From contig DHQI01000115.1 of assembly GCA_002408065.1 (NCBI GenBank), forward strand, positions 71,148 through 94,280: 23,133 bases of DNA, read 5' to 3'. The translations under genes were made by a program, and so were the position numbers. Shown here piece after piece: positions 1-7,642 of the stretch. Numbering within the stretch: the stretch's first letter is position 1; each line of letters starts with the position of its first letter. The DNA is from Bacteroidales bacterium UBA5342. GTDB taxonomy: Bacteria; Bacteroidota; Bacteroidia; Bacteroidales; UBA5342. The notes under the pieces were generated by a model that did not search any database, was not told where the DNA came from, and was given only the letters and a program-made list of their open reading frames with translations.

Positions 1-2107
1 TATAAAAATAATCGGTATACAGCCGGTTGAGCTGTTCTTTGGTGTAGTCGCCCAGTTCGGCAAATGAAGTCGTTTCCTGCATAGAAATGCGCGGATGCCA
101 TTGGTTAATGCCCGTTTGTACAAAAAGGACATTGGCAATGAGGTCAAAAAGTCCGTCGCGCAACAAGCGGTCGTCGCCTGTAAGTTCTTCCTCTTCTATA
201 TTTTGCAGGAAGTGTTGATTGACTTTCTGCTGTGTGTTAAAAGCTTCTTTGAGCTGGTAATTTCCGGATTCTGATTTTTCCAGATAATCTAGAAATACCT
301 TGCCGGCAAGTGCGCCAAAACGTTGTTCCACCAAATGATGAGGGATGTATGGTTTTAGCATTCTTTCGTAATCAAAATAGACGCCATAGCTTTCGATTTC
401 CTGGGCGCTAAGGGGCAGAGCCGGATTGAAACAACCCAAAAGGCCTTCGACAGCATCAGTTGGGATCTCCCAGATACGGAAAAAACCTAGTATATGATCG
501 ATGCGGTAGGCGTCGAAATATTCGGCCATCTTTTGCAATCGTCTTTTCCACCAAGCGTATCCTTCTTGGGCCATTTCTTCCCAGTTGTAGGTGGGAAAAC
601 CCCAGTTTTGACCTTTCACGGCAAAATCATCCGGTGGTGCTCCGGCCTGAGCATTCAGATTAAAGAGGTGGGGCTCTGTCCAGGCTTCCACACTATTGGG
701 ACTAATGCCAATAGGGATGTCACCTTTCAGAACGATGCCGTTTTTACGGGCGTATGCGCTGACTTCTTTCAGTTGTTTGTCCAGATGGTACTGGATGAAG
801 TAATGGATGGTGATGTCATCTTTCACCTTTGATTTTGGGGCGCTTAAGGCTAAGATTTTCTCTCTGCTATACGTGCTGTATTCTCCCCAGGTTCTGAAAT
901 CCGGATTTTGATATTTGTCCCGGAGGTAGTTGAAGGCAGCATAAGGAATCAACCATTCTTTGTTCTTTTGCCAGAACAAAAGGTAGTCTTTCTGCCCGAA
1001 AAATGTATCTTTTTCCTGATCGAAGAGTGATTTATAGTATTCTGATTTTATGCGGTGTACTTCAGGGTAGATGACTTGCCTATTTTGATTAAGTTCCGCT
1101 TGTTTTTCTTTGAAGTACTTCACCCTGCCCTTGTCCTTTAAGGTGCCCATTTTGATCAGATTCAGATAAAGGGAGTGAAGAGCGAGGACAGAAATGGATT
1201 TGTAAGGGTAGGAGTCAAGCCAGTTGTGCGATGCTACTGTGTCGTTGATAGGGAGCAGTTGCACCATTTTCATTCCTACGCTCTTAGCCCAATCTATAAA
1301 ATCAAGCAGATCGGAAAAATCACCAGCGCCAAAGCTGTTCTCCGAACGTAAAGAGAATACTGGCACGCTAACACCTGCTCCTTTCCAGTTGCCTATAGGG
1401 TAACGGAAACTTTCGTCCGATTTCACTATAGTGTAACTGTCGTCTTTTATTTCAGGAAGTTTGAAATGGCGGTCATGCCCTTCTTCGAGCGTTACAATTG
1501 CTTTTTTCTTAGTGTCATAAATGCCATACTTATAATTGATGTGGGTGTCTAAGCTATTGGTATTAATTTCGCCGATCCATTCGGGAAAGTTCTCACCGGT
1601 GGTGAGTAATAAAGGTTTTTTATAATCCCAGTTGCCCAATTGTGGTACATTACCCAATACACAGACCTGATAGTTGCTGCTAATTCTTGGCATTTGAATC
1701 TTAAAGCGCAATTTCTTCTTAGAGCGCGATATCTTGTTTTTCAAATCAGCGTCAGGACGCATTAGTACCTTGCTGAATGCCGAACTAAAGAATGTCTTTT
1801 CTTCGTTGGAAGGAGCGCGCCAGCTTTCTTGTAAAATGATATTTTTTTTAAAATCCTTAGCCTTTATGGTGCGGTTGTTGCCCCATTCCCAGCTGAAGCT
1901 GCCATCGTCATTGATTAAACAATATTTATAGCTAAGGTCATTTTTGATTGTTATAGCATCTATCTTTCCTGTCCATAGTCCACCATCTGAATAGTTTAGC
2001 CTTAGGGCTTTAGTGCTGTTCCAATTTCCAAATTCTTTGCTTGAACCACAAACGGCTATGTTCTGTCCCGGTAGAGTGTGATATTCGATAGAGAAGTGTA
2101 TTGCCAT
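1..2107 (-). CDS. malQ: 4-alpha-glucanotransferase (amylomaltase, GH77) with two N-terminal CBM20 domains, partial
   Basis: The frame is open from the ATG at 2107 to the left edge, giving about 702 residues; the C-terminus lies outside the window. Residues 1-110 and about 125-230 look like two starch-binding CBM20 modules (FGNWN and LGNWDYKKPL motifs). GH77 begins near residue 265 (GVSVPVFSLRSENSFGAGDF). The catalytic nucleophile is Asp537 in YRIDHILGFFRIWEIP. No acid/base EDLG motif appears in the following 165 residues, which fits the long insertion of the DPE2-type subfamily and places the acid/base beyond the window. Family role: the enzyme transfers glucan segments between maltodextrins during starch or glycogen use, normally in the cytoplasm; no signal peptide is seen. 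DPE2-like proteins are usually near 900 residues, so roughly 190 are missing. It is transcribed alone, away from the toxin-antitoxin pair. Confidence 0.93.
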   Translation of the reverse strand, partial: MAIHFSIEYHTLPGQNIAVCGSSKEFGNWNSTKALRLNYSDGGLWTGKIDAITIKNDLSYKYCLINDDGSFSWEWGNNRTIKAKDFKKNIILQESWRAPSNEEKTFFSSAFSKVLMRPDADLKNKISRSKKKLRFKIQMPRISSNYQVCVLGNVPQLGNWDYKKPLLLTTGENFPEWIGEINTNSLDTHINYKYGIYDTKKKAIVTLEEGHDRHFKLPEIKDDSYTIVKSDESFRYPIGNWKGAGVSVPVFSLRSENSFGAGDFSDLLDFIDWAKSVGMKMVQLLPINDTVASHNWLDSYPYKSISVLALHSLYLNLIKMGTLKDKGRVKYFKEKQAELNQNRQVIYPEVHRIKSEYYKSLFDQEKDTFFGQKDYLLFWQKNKEWLIPYAAFNYLRDKYQNPDFRTWGEYSTYSREKILALSAPKSKVKDDITIHYFIQYHLDKQLKEVSAYARKNGIVLKGDIPIGISPNSVEAWTEPHLFNLNAQAGAPPDDFAVKGQNWGFPTYNWEEMAQEGYAWWKRRLQKMAEYFDAYRIDHILGFFRIWEIPTDAVEGLLGCFNPALPLSAQEIESYGVYFDYERMLKPYIPHHLVEQRFGALAGKVFLDYLEKSESGNYQLKEAFNTQQKVNQHFLQNIEEEELTGDDRLLRDGLFDLIANVLFVQTGINQWHPRISMQETTSFAELGDYTKEQLNRLYTDYFY

Positions 2108-2160
2108 AACGAATCTGATTTGGTGAGGTGATATTTTTTTCGAAAAACATACCAAAAGTC

Positions 2161-2180
2161 GTGATAAGAATGCATATCAC
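2161..2180. promoter_or_regulatory. inverted repeat upstream of malQ, possible operator
   Basis: GTGATA and TATCAC arms flank an 8-nt spacer, about 55 nt upstream of the malQ ATG. A weak -7-like box on the minus strand (GACTTTTG, 2160-2153) abuts it. The symmetry suggests binding by a dimeric regulator. The regulator is unknown and the arms are short enough to be chance. Confidence 0.25.
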
Positions 2181-2400
2181 ATAATAAATCAGCTCTTAAA
2201 AGGATGATAAACAACGCAAACGTTTTCGGGAATTGGGTGGGGGGAGCACGCTTTATTTTTTAACAATGGGTAGGAAATTCTCTGATTAAATGCATTTTCG
2301 GTAATAAGTATGTAGTTTCCGGTGCATAAATATGTGATGTTCACTGGCGTGTTAAATTCCGAATCTGATAACATGCATTGCTCTGAAAGATGATACTGTG

Positions 2401-2688
2401 TTATAGAATATTCTTACTGTCTTGTAGTCCGATAATAGCCATTATCTCTACAGTGTTCTGATTGATTTTAAAATAGATGCTGTCATTGCTGTGCGGGCAA
2501 CGCCTGTAGCCTTCTTTAATGTAACTTGCAGATTCAAAAGCAAAAGGGTTTTGAGCAATTATATCAAAATAAGTAAATAAAGAATCGATATATTTATCGG
2601 CTTGGGTAAGCCCAAATTGTTTTATACCATAATGATGGATTCGGATAATGTCTTCTTTGGCCGTATTGCTTAATCTATAATTATACAT
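2401..2688 (-). CDS. ParE/RelE-family toxin of a type II toxin-antitoxin system
   Basis: This 95-residue protein has the ParE/RelE plan: an N-terminal YRLSNTAKEDIIRIHHYG helix region, then a C-terminal beta-sheet stretch with YRRCPHSNDSIYF and AIIGLQD. Family ParE toxins poison DNA gyrase, whereas RelE relatives cut mRNA on ribosomes; sequence alone does not fix which applies, but a ParD-like partner favours ParE. Its ATG overlaps the end of the upstream antitoxin by 8 nt, so the two are translationally coupled. An oddity is Leu in the terminal GLQD, where many relatives carry Arg (GRQD or HQRMD); a weakened toxin is therefore possible. Confidence 0.85.
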   Translation of the reverse strand: MYNYRLSNTAKEDIIRIHHYGIKQFGLTQADKYIDSLFTYFDIIAQNPFAFESASYIKEGYRRCPHSNDSIYFKINQNTVEIMAIIGLQDSKNIL

Positions 2689-2920
2689 TAAGCAAAGATT
2701 TTGATTGAGCTAAAATTTGCTCTTTTGTGTCTGTTGTGAAACCGCTTTTTTCAGCTTTTTCAAGTTTGGTTCTGAGCCAATCTACTTGTGTTTGTTGTTG
2801 TCGGGCTTGCCTGATAAGGTCATTGATCAACTCACTTTTGCTGGAATATTCTTCGCTTTCAACCTGAGCCTTTAACCATTCGTCGTTAGGTTTTGTAAAA
2901 GAGATGCTTTGTCTATTCAT
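2681..2920 (-). CDS. ParD-like ribbon-helix-helix antitoxin
   Basis: A 79-residue protein with an N-terminal ribbon-helix-helix domain (MNRQSISFTKPNDEWLKAQV, then a helix through SKSELINDLIRQARQQQ). The charged C-terminal tail (about 45-79) should wrap and neutralise the toxin encoded next. Order antitoxin-then-toxin with an 8-nt overlap is typical of parDE and relBE loci. By family knowledge it also represses its own promoter; a candidate operator lies 20-40 nt upstream. The start at 2920 is the only ATG that preserves the full DNA-binding strand, and it lies 26 nt from a strong -7 box. Confidence 0.85.
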   Translation of the reverse strand: MNRQSISFTKPNDEWLKAQVESEEYSSKSELINDLIRQARQQQTQVDWLRTKLEKAEKSGFTTDTKEQILAQSKSLLNV

Positions 2921-2940
2921 GGGTGTCGATTAAATTATTG

Positions 2941-2976
2941 TGATGCAAAAATACATCATAAATACACCTGTGGCAA
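2941..2976 (-). promoter_or_regulatory. promoter and candidate operator of the parD/parE-type pair
   Basis: Read on the minus strand, TTG (2976-2974) is followed after 20 nt by TATTTTTG (2953-2946), a near-ideal Bacteroidetes -33/-7 pair, with the antitoxin ATG 26 nt further on. The -7 box lies inside an inverted repeat TGATG-N8-CATCA (2941-2958), well placed for autorepression by a ribbon-helix-helix dimer. Binding is inferred. Confidence 0.6.
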
Positions 2977-3048
2977 TTGTTGTTATATCATTTTTAAAGA
3001 ATTGGGCCATTTTTCTCGTTCGCTATAGGCGAACCTCACTCCTCACTT

Positions 3049-3933
3049 CTACGACAACCTCCTATACATCGCCGGACTATTACCCGTTATTTGCTTAAAG
3101 ATTCGCGAAAAGTGATAACGGTCGGCAAAACCGGTGAGGTCGGCTATTTCTTCAATGGACTTTTGGGTGTGGTGCAGTAGGATGCAGGCTTTATCAATGC
3201 GTTTTTGCTTGACGTAACGCTGAGGTGAGCTTTCTACTTCCTTAGTGAATAGTCGTGTAAATGAATTGGTAGCTAAGTCTAGTTGCTTGGCTAAACTTTC
3301 ATTCGAAAGATCTTGGTTGATGTTTTTATCAATATAGTTAAGGGTTTTTACAATACGGCTATCCTGTGTCAGAGCCTGCCATTTTTCCTGGGGAATGGTG
3401 CATAGGAGCTCGTTGAGTAAGGCACGCACACTGAGGTTGGCGGCAAAGCTGAACTGTACTGCTTCGTCCATCAGGTGCTGGGTAATAGTTGCTACTTTTT
3501 CGCGCATTGCCGGGCTGATGTCCACCGCTATCACGCCTTGTTTAATATTATCGTATGGAATACCGAGGTTAAAATGGATAAATAAATGTGGGATAAGTCC
3601 TGTTTTGATGTTTGTTTTAGTAATTCTTTCGCCTTCCAGACGAAAGCCCTGCTTAGGTATACTATTTCCCCAAATATAACTAGAATAAGGCGTGTTAGGT
3701 GAAATCAAAAATATTTTATCAGAGCTTAATTCGATACTTTTGTCGTTCCAGCGTATAAATGCCCCTTTTTGAAAGTTATGATAGACACGCCAGTAGGGGA
3801 AAGACAAATCTTTGAATTCCCATCGCTTGAGTTGCCAGAAGCGACAGCATAGCAGTTGGAGATCATAGCTAGGGAAGTGTTGAAGTACACTGGACGGATC
3901 CCCTTTGTGACTTAAAATAGTATTTTTGGGCAT
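3049..3933 (-). CDS. AraC-family transcriptional regulator, likely regulator of the fucose cluster
   Basis: 294 residues. The C-terminal ~100 residues form the double helix-turn-helix of the AraC/XylS family: LNYIDKNINQDLSNESLAKQL, FTRLFTKEVESSPQRYVKQKR and the signature IEEIADLTGFADRYHFSRIFKQITG, ending in PAMYRRLS. The N-terminal ~190 residues are a probable sugar-sensing cupin-like domain (RVYHNFQKGAFIRW). The gene is divergent from fucI across 194 bp, the usual arrangement for a local activator, so L-fucose or fuculose is the most reasonable guess for the inducer. Characterised Bacteroides fucose operons use a GntR-type FucR instead, which makes this choice less usual. A -7 box lies 23 nt upstream of the start. 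The effector is inferred from position only. Confidence 0.88.
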   Translation of the reverse strand: MPKNTILSHKGDPSSVLQHFPSYDLQLLCCRFWQLKRWEFKDLSFPYWRVYHNFQKGAFIRWNDKSIELSSDKIFLISPNTPYSSYIWGNSIPKQGFRLEGERITKTNIKTGLIPHLFIHFNLGIPYDNIKQGVIAVDISPAMREKVATITQHLMDEAVQFSFAANLSVRALLNELLCTIPQEKWQALTQDSRIVKTLNYIDKNINQDLSNESLAKQLDLATNSFTRLFTKEVESSPQRYVKQKRIDKACILLHHTQKSIEEIADLTGFADRYHFSRIFKQITGNSPAMYRRLS

Positions 3934-3955
3934 GTGAAAATGTTTAAAATAGATA

Positions 3956-3963
3956 CAAATATA
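3956..3963 (-). promoter_or_regulatory. -7 promoter box for the AraC-family gene
   Basis: TATATTTG on the minus strand fits TAnnTTTG exactly and lies 23 nt before the ATG at 3933. No clear TTG box is present at the expected distance, in keeping with a promoter that depends on a regulator. No equally good box was found for fucI in the same intergenic region; TACTTTTC (3996-4003, plus) is the nearest. Confidence 0.4.
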
Positions 3964-4127
3964 CTGTTTTTAGATATTGGAAAGGTTTTGTTCTGTACTT
4001 TTCTTTGCAGCGAGAAAAAATCTTAAATGGATACTTCAAGTTCTCAAAGTTGAATATATTATATAATGGGAGCATTGGAATTGTAATTCTAAAATTTTTA
4101 AAACGACAAAATTTAATACTTTAAATC

Positions 4128-5903
4128 ATGGCAAACAGATTAATTGGTGATTTACCTAAGGTAGGCATACGCCCCGTGATAGACGGACGCGAAAATGGTG
4201 TGCGTGAGTCTTTGGAAGACCAGGTGATGGATTTGGCAAAAGCTGCCGCTTCTTTTATTGAAGAAAATATAACATTTCCTAGCGGTGAAAGTGTAGAGTG
4301 TATACTTGCTGATACCTGTATTGGTGGTGTAGCCGAAGCGGCAATGTGTGCTGATAAATTTGCCAAAGCCGGTGTGGGGGTTTCTTTAACAGTGACTCCT
4401 TGTTGGTGTTATGGTACTGAGGTAATGGATACTGATCCCTTAATACCTAAAGCTGTTTGGGGTTTTAACGGAACAGAGCGTCCGGGAGCAGTATATTTAG
4501 CAGCTGCTTTAGCGGGCTATACACAAAAAGGCTTGCCTACTTTCGGTATTTACGGCCGTGATGTTATGGATGCCGGTGATACTACTATTCCTGCCGATGT
4601 TCAAGAGAAATTATTACGCTTTGTGAAATCAGCTTTGGCGGTGGCACAAATGAAAGGAAAATCATACTTGTCTATGGGGTATAGCTCTATGGGTATTGCC
4701 GGATCTCAAGTAGATGATAAATTCCTTCAAAAATACTTAGGTGTTCGCGCCGAATTTGTAGAGTCTTTAGAGATATTACGTCGTATTGACGAAGGTATCT
4801 ATGACGAAGAGGAATATCAAAAAGCGATGGCCTGGACTAAAGAGAACTGTAAAGAAGGAACAGACCGTAATGGTAAACCTCATTCGCGTGAAGCGAAAGA
4901 TGAAGAGTGGGAAAAAGTAGTTAAGATGACGTTGATCTACCGCGATATTATGGTAGGTAATGAGAAGCTCATTGAAAAAGGATACCGCGAAGAAGGTTTG
5001 GGTCGTAATGCGATCTTTGGTGGTTTCCAGGGACAACGTCAGTGGACAGACTATCAGCCAAACGCCGACTTCTTAGAAGCGATCTTGAACTCTTCATTCG
5101 ACTGGAATGGCATTCGTCAAGCTTATGTAGTTGCTACTGAAAATGATTGCTTGAATGGTGTAGCGATGTTGTTTGGTCACTTATTGACTAACACCTCTCA
5201 AATTTTCTCTGATGTACGTACTTACTGGAGTCCTAATGCGGTAAAACGTGTTACAGGAAAAGAATTAAGTGGTACTGCTGCTAACGGTATTATTCACTTG
5301 ATTAATTCGGGATCTACAACACTTGATGCTACAGCGCAGCAACGAAATGCAGCTGGTGAACCGGCTATGAAACCATTCTGGGAAATTACTGAAGACGAAG
5401 CTCAAAAATGTTTGGATAACACCGTATGGCCACCTGCCAATGTGGAATATTTCCGTGGAGGAGGTTACTCCTCTCTTTTTAAGACAGACGGTGAGATGCC
5501 AGTGACTATGAGTCGTGTTAACCTTGTGGATGGCGTAGGTCCTGTTCTACAAATAGCCGAAGGATGGACAGTGAAGATTGAAGACGATATTCACGAAGTG
5601 CTTAACGAACGTACTGACCCAACCTGGCCCACAACTTGGTTTGTACCACGTACGACCGGTGAAGGTGCCTTCGAAGATGTGTATAGCGTAATGGCTAACT
5701 GGGGAGCTAACCACGGTGCTATTTCTTACGGACATATTGGTGCTGATTTGATCACATTAGCGTCGATGTTACGCATTCCTGTTTGTATGCACAATGTAGA
5801 GGACAAAGATGTATTTCGTCCTAGCGCTTGGGCTGCCTTCGGAACCGACAAAGAAGGACAAGATTATCGCGCTTGCGAAAACTACGGTCCGCTTTACAAA
5901 TAA
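4128..5903 (+). CDS. fucI: L-fucose isomerase
   Basis: A 591-residue protein, full length for the family (E. coli FucI is 591). It is the cytoplasmic Mn-dependent isomerase that converts L-fucose to L-fuculose. The metal-binding catalytic residues are visible at the expected spacing: Glu338 in VVATENDCLNG, Asp362 in FSDVRTYW and His536 in ISYGHIGADL, matching E. coli Glu337, Asp361 and His528. The N-terminus LPKVGIRPVIDGRENGVRESLE is the conserved family start, fixing the ATG at 4128. The gene is divergent from the AraC-family regulator and is followed 57 nt later by a strong intrinsic terminator, so it may be transcribed mainly by itself, with read-through needed for fucK. D-arabinose is a known secondary substrate of the family. 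Confidence 0.97.
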   Translation: MANRLIGDLPKVGIRPVIDGRENGVRESLEDQVMDLAKAAASFIEENITFPSGESVECILADTCIGGVAEAAMCADKFAKAGVGVSLTVTPCWCYGTEVMDTDPLIPKAVWGFNGTERPGAVYLAAALAGYTQKGLPTFGIYGRDVMDAGDTTIPADVQEKLLRFVKSALAVAQMKGKSYLSMGYSSMGIAGSQVDDKFLQKYLGVRAEFVESLEILRRIDEGIYDEEEYQKAMAWTKENCKEGTDRNGKPHSREAKDEEWEKVVKMTLIYRDIMVGNEKLIEKGYREEGLGRNAIFGGFQGQRQWTDYQPNADFLEAILNSSFDWNGIRQAYVVATENDCLNGVAMLFGHLLTNTSQIFSDVRTYWSPNAVKRVTGKELSGTAANGIIHLINSGSTTLDATAQQRNAAGEPAMKPFWEITEDEAQKCLDNTVWPPANVEYFRGGGYSSLFKTDGEMPVTMSRVNLVDGVGPVLQIAEGWTVKIEDDIHEVLNERTDPTWPTTWFVPRTTGEGAFEDVYSVMANWGANHGAISYGHIGADLITLASMLRIPVCMHNVEDKDVFRPSAWAAFGTDKEGQDYRACENYGPLYK

Positions 5904-5937
5904 AAAGCCTCCCCCAACCCCTCCTGAGGAGGGGGAG
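5904..5937. repeat. GC-rich inverted repeat after fucI
   Basis: Immediately after the fucI stop, a C-rich then G-rich tract can fold in two exclusive ways: CTCCCCC (5909-5915) with GGGGGAG (5931-5937), or CCCCTCC (5918-5924) with GGAGGGG (5928-5934). It stands out sharply from the AT-rich surroundings. Similar CCTCCCCC...GGAGGGG elements recur between genes in many Bacteroidetes. No T-tract follows, so it is more a dispersed repeat or RNA-end stabiliser than the terminator. Confidence 0.6.
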
Positions 5938-5959
5938 TAAGAGTGTGCAAAATTAATAG

Positions 5960-5992
5960 GTAAGGTTCATTTCTTTTGAGCCTTACTTTTTT
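5960..5992 (+). terminator. intrinsic terminator between fucI and fucK
   Basis: A 10-bp stem GTAAGGTTCA / TGAGCCTTAC with one G-U pair and a 7-nt loop (5970-5976) is followed directly by six T residues. It should end much of the fucI transcript before fucK. Confidence 0.8.
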
Positions 5993-6025
5993 AACAATTT
6001 AAAAATGGTTATCCACCAGTCCTGC

Positions 6026-6041
6026 CCCGATGTACATCGGG
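6026..6041. repeat. perfect 16-bp palindrome CCCGATGTACATCGGG
   Basis: A perfect palindrome between the fucI terminator and fucK. It sits inside a larger weak inverted repeat with outer arms AAATGGT (6003-6009) and ACCATTT (6056-6062). CCCGAT...ATCGGG palindromes are frequent intergenic repeats in Bacteroidetes; an operator is the alternative. Confidence 0.6.
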
Positions 6042-6112
6042 AAGTTAGTTGGGCACCATTTCTAATTATAAACTATGAGGTAAGTGACAGAGATGTAACG
6101 AGTGAATAATCA

Positions 6113-6160
6113 TTTTTACATTTTCATATTTACTTATTTACTCATTTACTTGTTGACTAT
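6113..6160 (+). repeat. degenerate 8-bp tandem array running into the fucK start codon
   Basis: Six successive octamers: TTTTTACA, TTTTCATA, TTTACTTA, TTTACTCA, TTTACTTG, TTGACTAT. The last ends on the AT of the fucK ATG. The array fills the 46 nt before the gene, leaving no recognisable ribosome-binding site. Confidence 0.65.
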
Positions 6161-7571
6161 GAAAGATATAGCCATTGTTTTTGACTGTGGTGCAACCAAT
6201 GTGCGTGTCATCGCCATGGACACCAAAGGTCAGATTCTAGCCTCAAAATCGGCACCTAACGAAACCGATCCCGATCCTGAACACGAAGGAGGAGTCATAT
6301 GGGATATTGAAAAAATGTGGGGCAAACTTTGTGTTGCTGCCAAACACGTTACTTCTCAAATAGATCCCTCACGTATAGCCGGTGCTACAGTGACCACTTT
6401 TGGTGTAGACGGTGCCTTTGTAGATACTGAAGGAGAGCTACTCTATCCTGTTATTTCTTGGCAGTGTGAGCGTACCCATCCTATTATGGATAGTATTGAA
6501 AAGTACCTGCCTCTCGAGGAGCTTTACAGCATTAGCGGAGTGTACCCTTACGCTTTCAATACGATAAACAAAATGATATGGTTCCGTGAAAACCGACCTG
6601 ATATCATTAATCAAGCCGAACGTTTTCTTTTTATCCCTTCGCTTTTTATTAATAAATTGACCGGGGAGTTGAAAAATGATGCCACCATGATGGGGACTTC
6701 TATGATGGCTAATTTGGGAGAACGTGGCTTTTCAGCCGATATTCTTGCCAAATTAGGTATTGATGCTACTATCTTTGGCGATATCAATGAGGCAGGTGAT
6801 CAAGCTGGTCTTACACACCAACAAGCTTTGAGCGAAACAGGCTTGCCTGTAGGTACTCCCGTTTTCTTTGCCGGACACGATACACAGTTTGCTGTATTTG
6901 GTTCAGGTGCTGAGTTAAATCAGCCTGTGCTTAGTTCGGGTACTTGGGAAATACTAATGGCACGTACTAATGCTTTTACTTGTACTTCTAAAGAATTAGA
7001 AAATAAACTGACTACAGAAATAGATGCTAAAGAAGGTGTTTATAACATTGGTCAGAATTGGTTAGGTTCAGGTATTTTGGAGTGGTTCTCGCGTAACTTC
7101 TATGCTGACTTGAAAGGCGATGAGCTATACGAAAAAATGATTGGCGATGCCTCGAAATTGGAAACCGGAGCTCATGGTTTAATGGTTAACCCTAACTTTT
7201 ATAAAGATAACGTAGGTGATAGCGGAGGTGAAATCAAAGGACTGACCATTGCTACTAAGCGTGAAGAAATTTACCGTGCTTTGTTGGAAGGTCTTGCTCA
7301 GCGTCTAAAAGACAGCTTAGATGCTCTTGAAGAAGCGGGTCATTTCAAAGCTGAACGCATTATATGTGTAGGTGGAGGAAGTAAAAATCGCTTGTGGAAC
7401 CAGTTACGTGCCGATGCTTGCGGTGTGCCTATTCAGCTGATTGACCAGAAAGAGACGACCGTGCTAGGCGCTGCTCTATTCGTTTTCTCTGGCGCAGGTC
7501 TTTTTGATTCTCCCGAAGAAGCGCGAAGCAATATCGATTACAAAGAAGAAATCTTTTATCCGAGCGTATAA
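6159..7571 (+). CDS. fucK: L-fuculokinase (FGGY carbohydrate kinase)
   Basis: A 470-residue kinase from the ATG at 6159. An upstream in-frame GTG at 6102 only adds a repeat-encoded run (NNHFYIFIFTYLL) and is rejected. The enzyme phosphorylates L-fuculose to L-fuculose-1-phosphate with ATP in the cytoplasm. Visible features are the N-terminal phosphate loop DCGATN (9-14), the sugar-binding region ending in the catalytic base Asp241 (AGHDTQFAVFGSG), and the C-terminal FGGY nucleotide motif VGGGSKNRLWNQ near residue 404. FGGY rhamnulokinases are close relatives and their sequences alone can mislead, but the position between fucI and fucP supports fuculose. It is probably co-transcribed with fucP, 71 nt downstream, with no terminator between. 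Confidence 0.93.
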   Translation: MKDIAIVFDCGATNVRVIAMDTKGQILASKSAPNETDPDPEHEGGVIWDIEKMWGKLCVAAKHVTSQIDPSRIAGATVTTFGVDGAFVDTEGELLYPVISWQCERTHPIMDSIEKYLPLEELYSISGVYPYAFNTINKMIWFRENRPDIINQAERFLFIPSLFINKLTGELKNDATMMGTSMMANLGERGFSADILAKLGIDATIFGDINEAGDQAGLTHQQALSETGLPVGTPVFFAGHDTQFAVFGSGAELNQPVLSSGTWEILMARTNAFTCTSKELENKLTTEIDAKEGVYNIGQNWLGSGILEWFSRNFYADLKGDELYEKMIGDASKLETGAHGLMVNPNFYKDNVGDSGGEIKGLTIATKREEIYRALLEGLAQRLKDSLDALEEAGHFKAERIICVGGGSKNRLWNQLRADACGVPIQLIDQKETTVLGAALFVFSGAGLFDSPEEARSNIDYKEEIFYPSV

Positions 7572-7601
7572 ATAGGGGATTAAGATTTATACTTAATAGA
7601 A

Positions 7602-7634
7602 ATTATTTTTCATTTTTAACTTTTCATTTTAAAA
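7602..7634 (+). repeat. AT-rich short tandem-like repeat before fucP
   Basis: Alternating TTTTTCA and TTTTTAAC or TTTTCA and TTTTAAAA blocks fill much of the 71-nt fucK-fucP gap and end 8 nt before the fucP ATG. The layout resembles the array before fucK, but the unit sequence differs and simple AT composition could explain it. Confidence 0.4.
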
Positions 7635-7642
7635 TTAAGCTT

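Noticed and set aside
2189..2374. 61-codon minus-strand frame between malQ and the toxin gene
   Set aside because: Its predicted protein resembles no family I know, it has no promoter or start context, and its composition looks like random intergenic DNA.
3018..3034. GTTCGC/GCGAAC hairpin as terminator of the AraC-family gene
   Set aside because: On the minus strand it is followed by an A-rich rather than T-rich run, and the stem is only 6 bp.
3996..4003. TACTTTTC as the fucI promoter -7 box
   Set aside because: Last base deviates from TAnnTTTG and the nearest TTG is 16 nt upstream, so I could not assign it with confidence.
6102..6158. GTG start giving FucK 19 extra residues
   Set aside because: The extension is the translation of the octamer array and precedes the conserved kinase N-terminus MKDIAIVFDCG.
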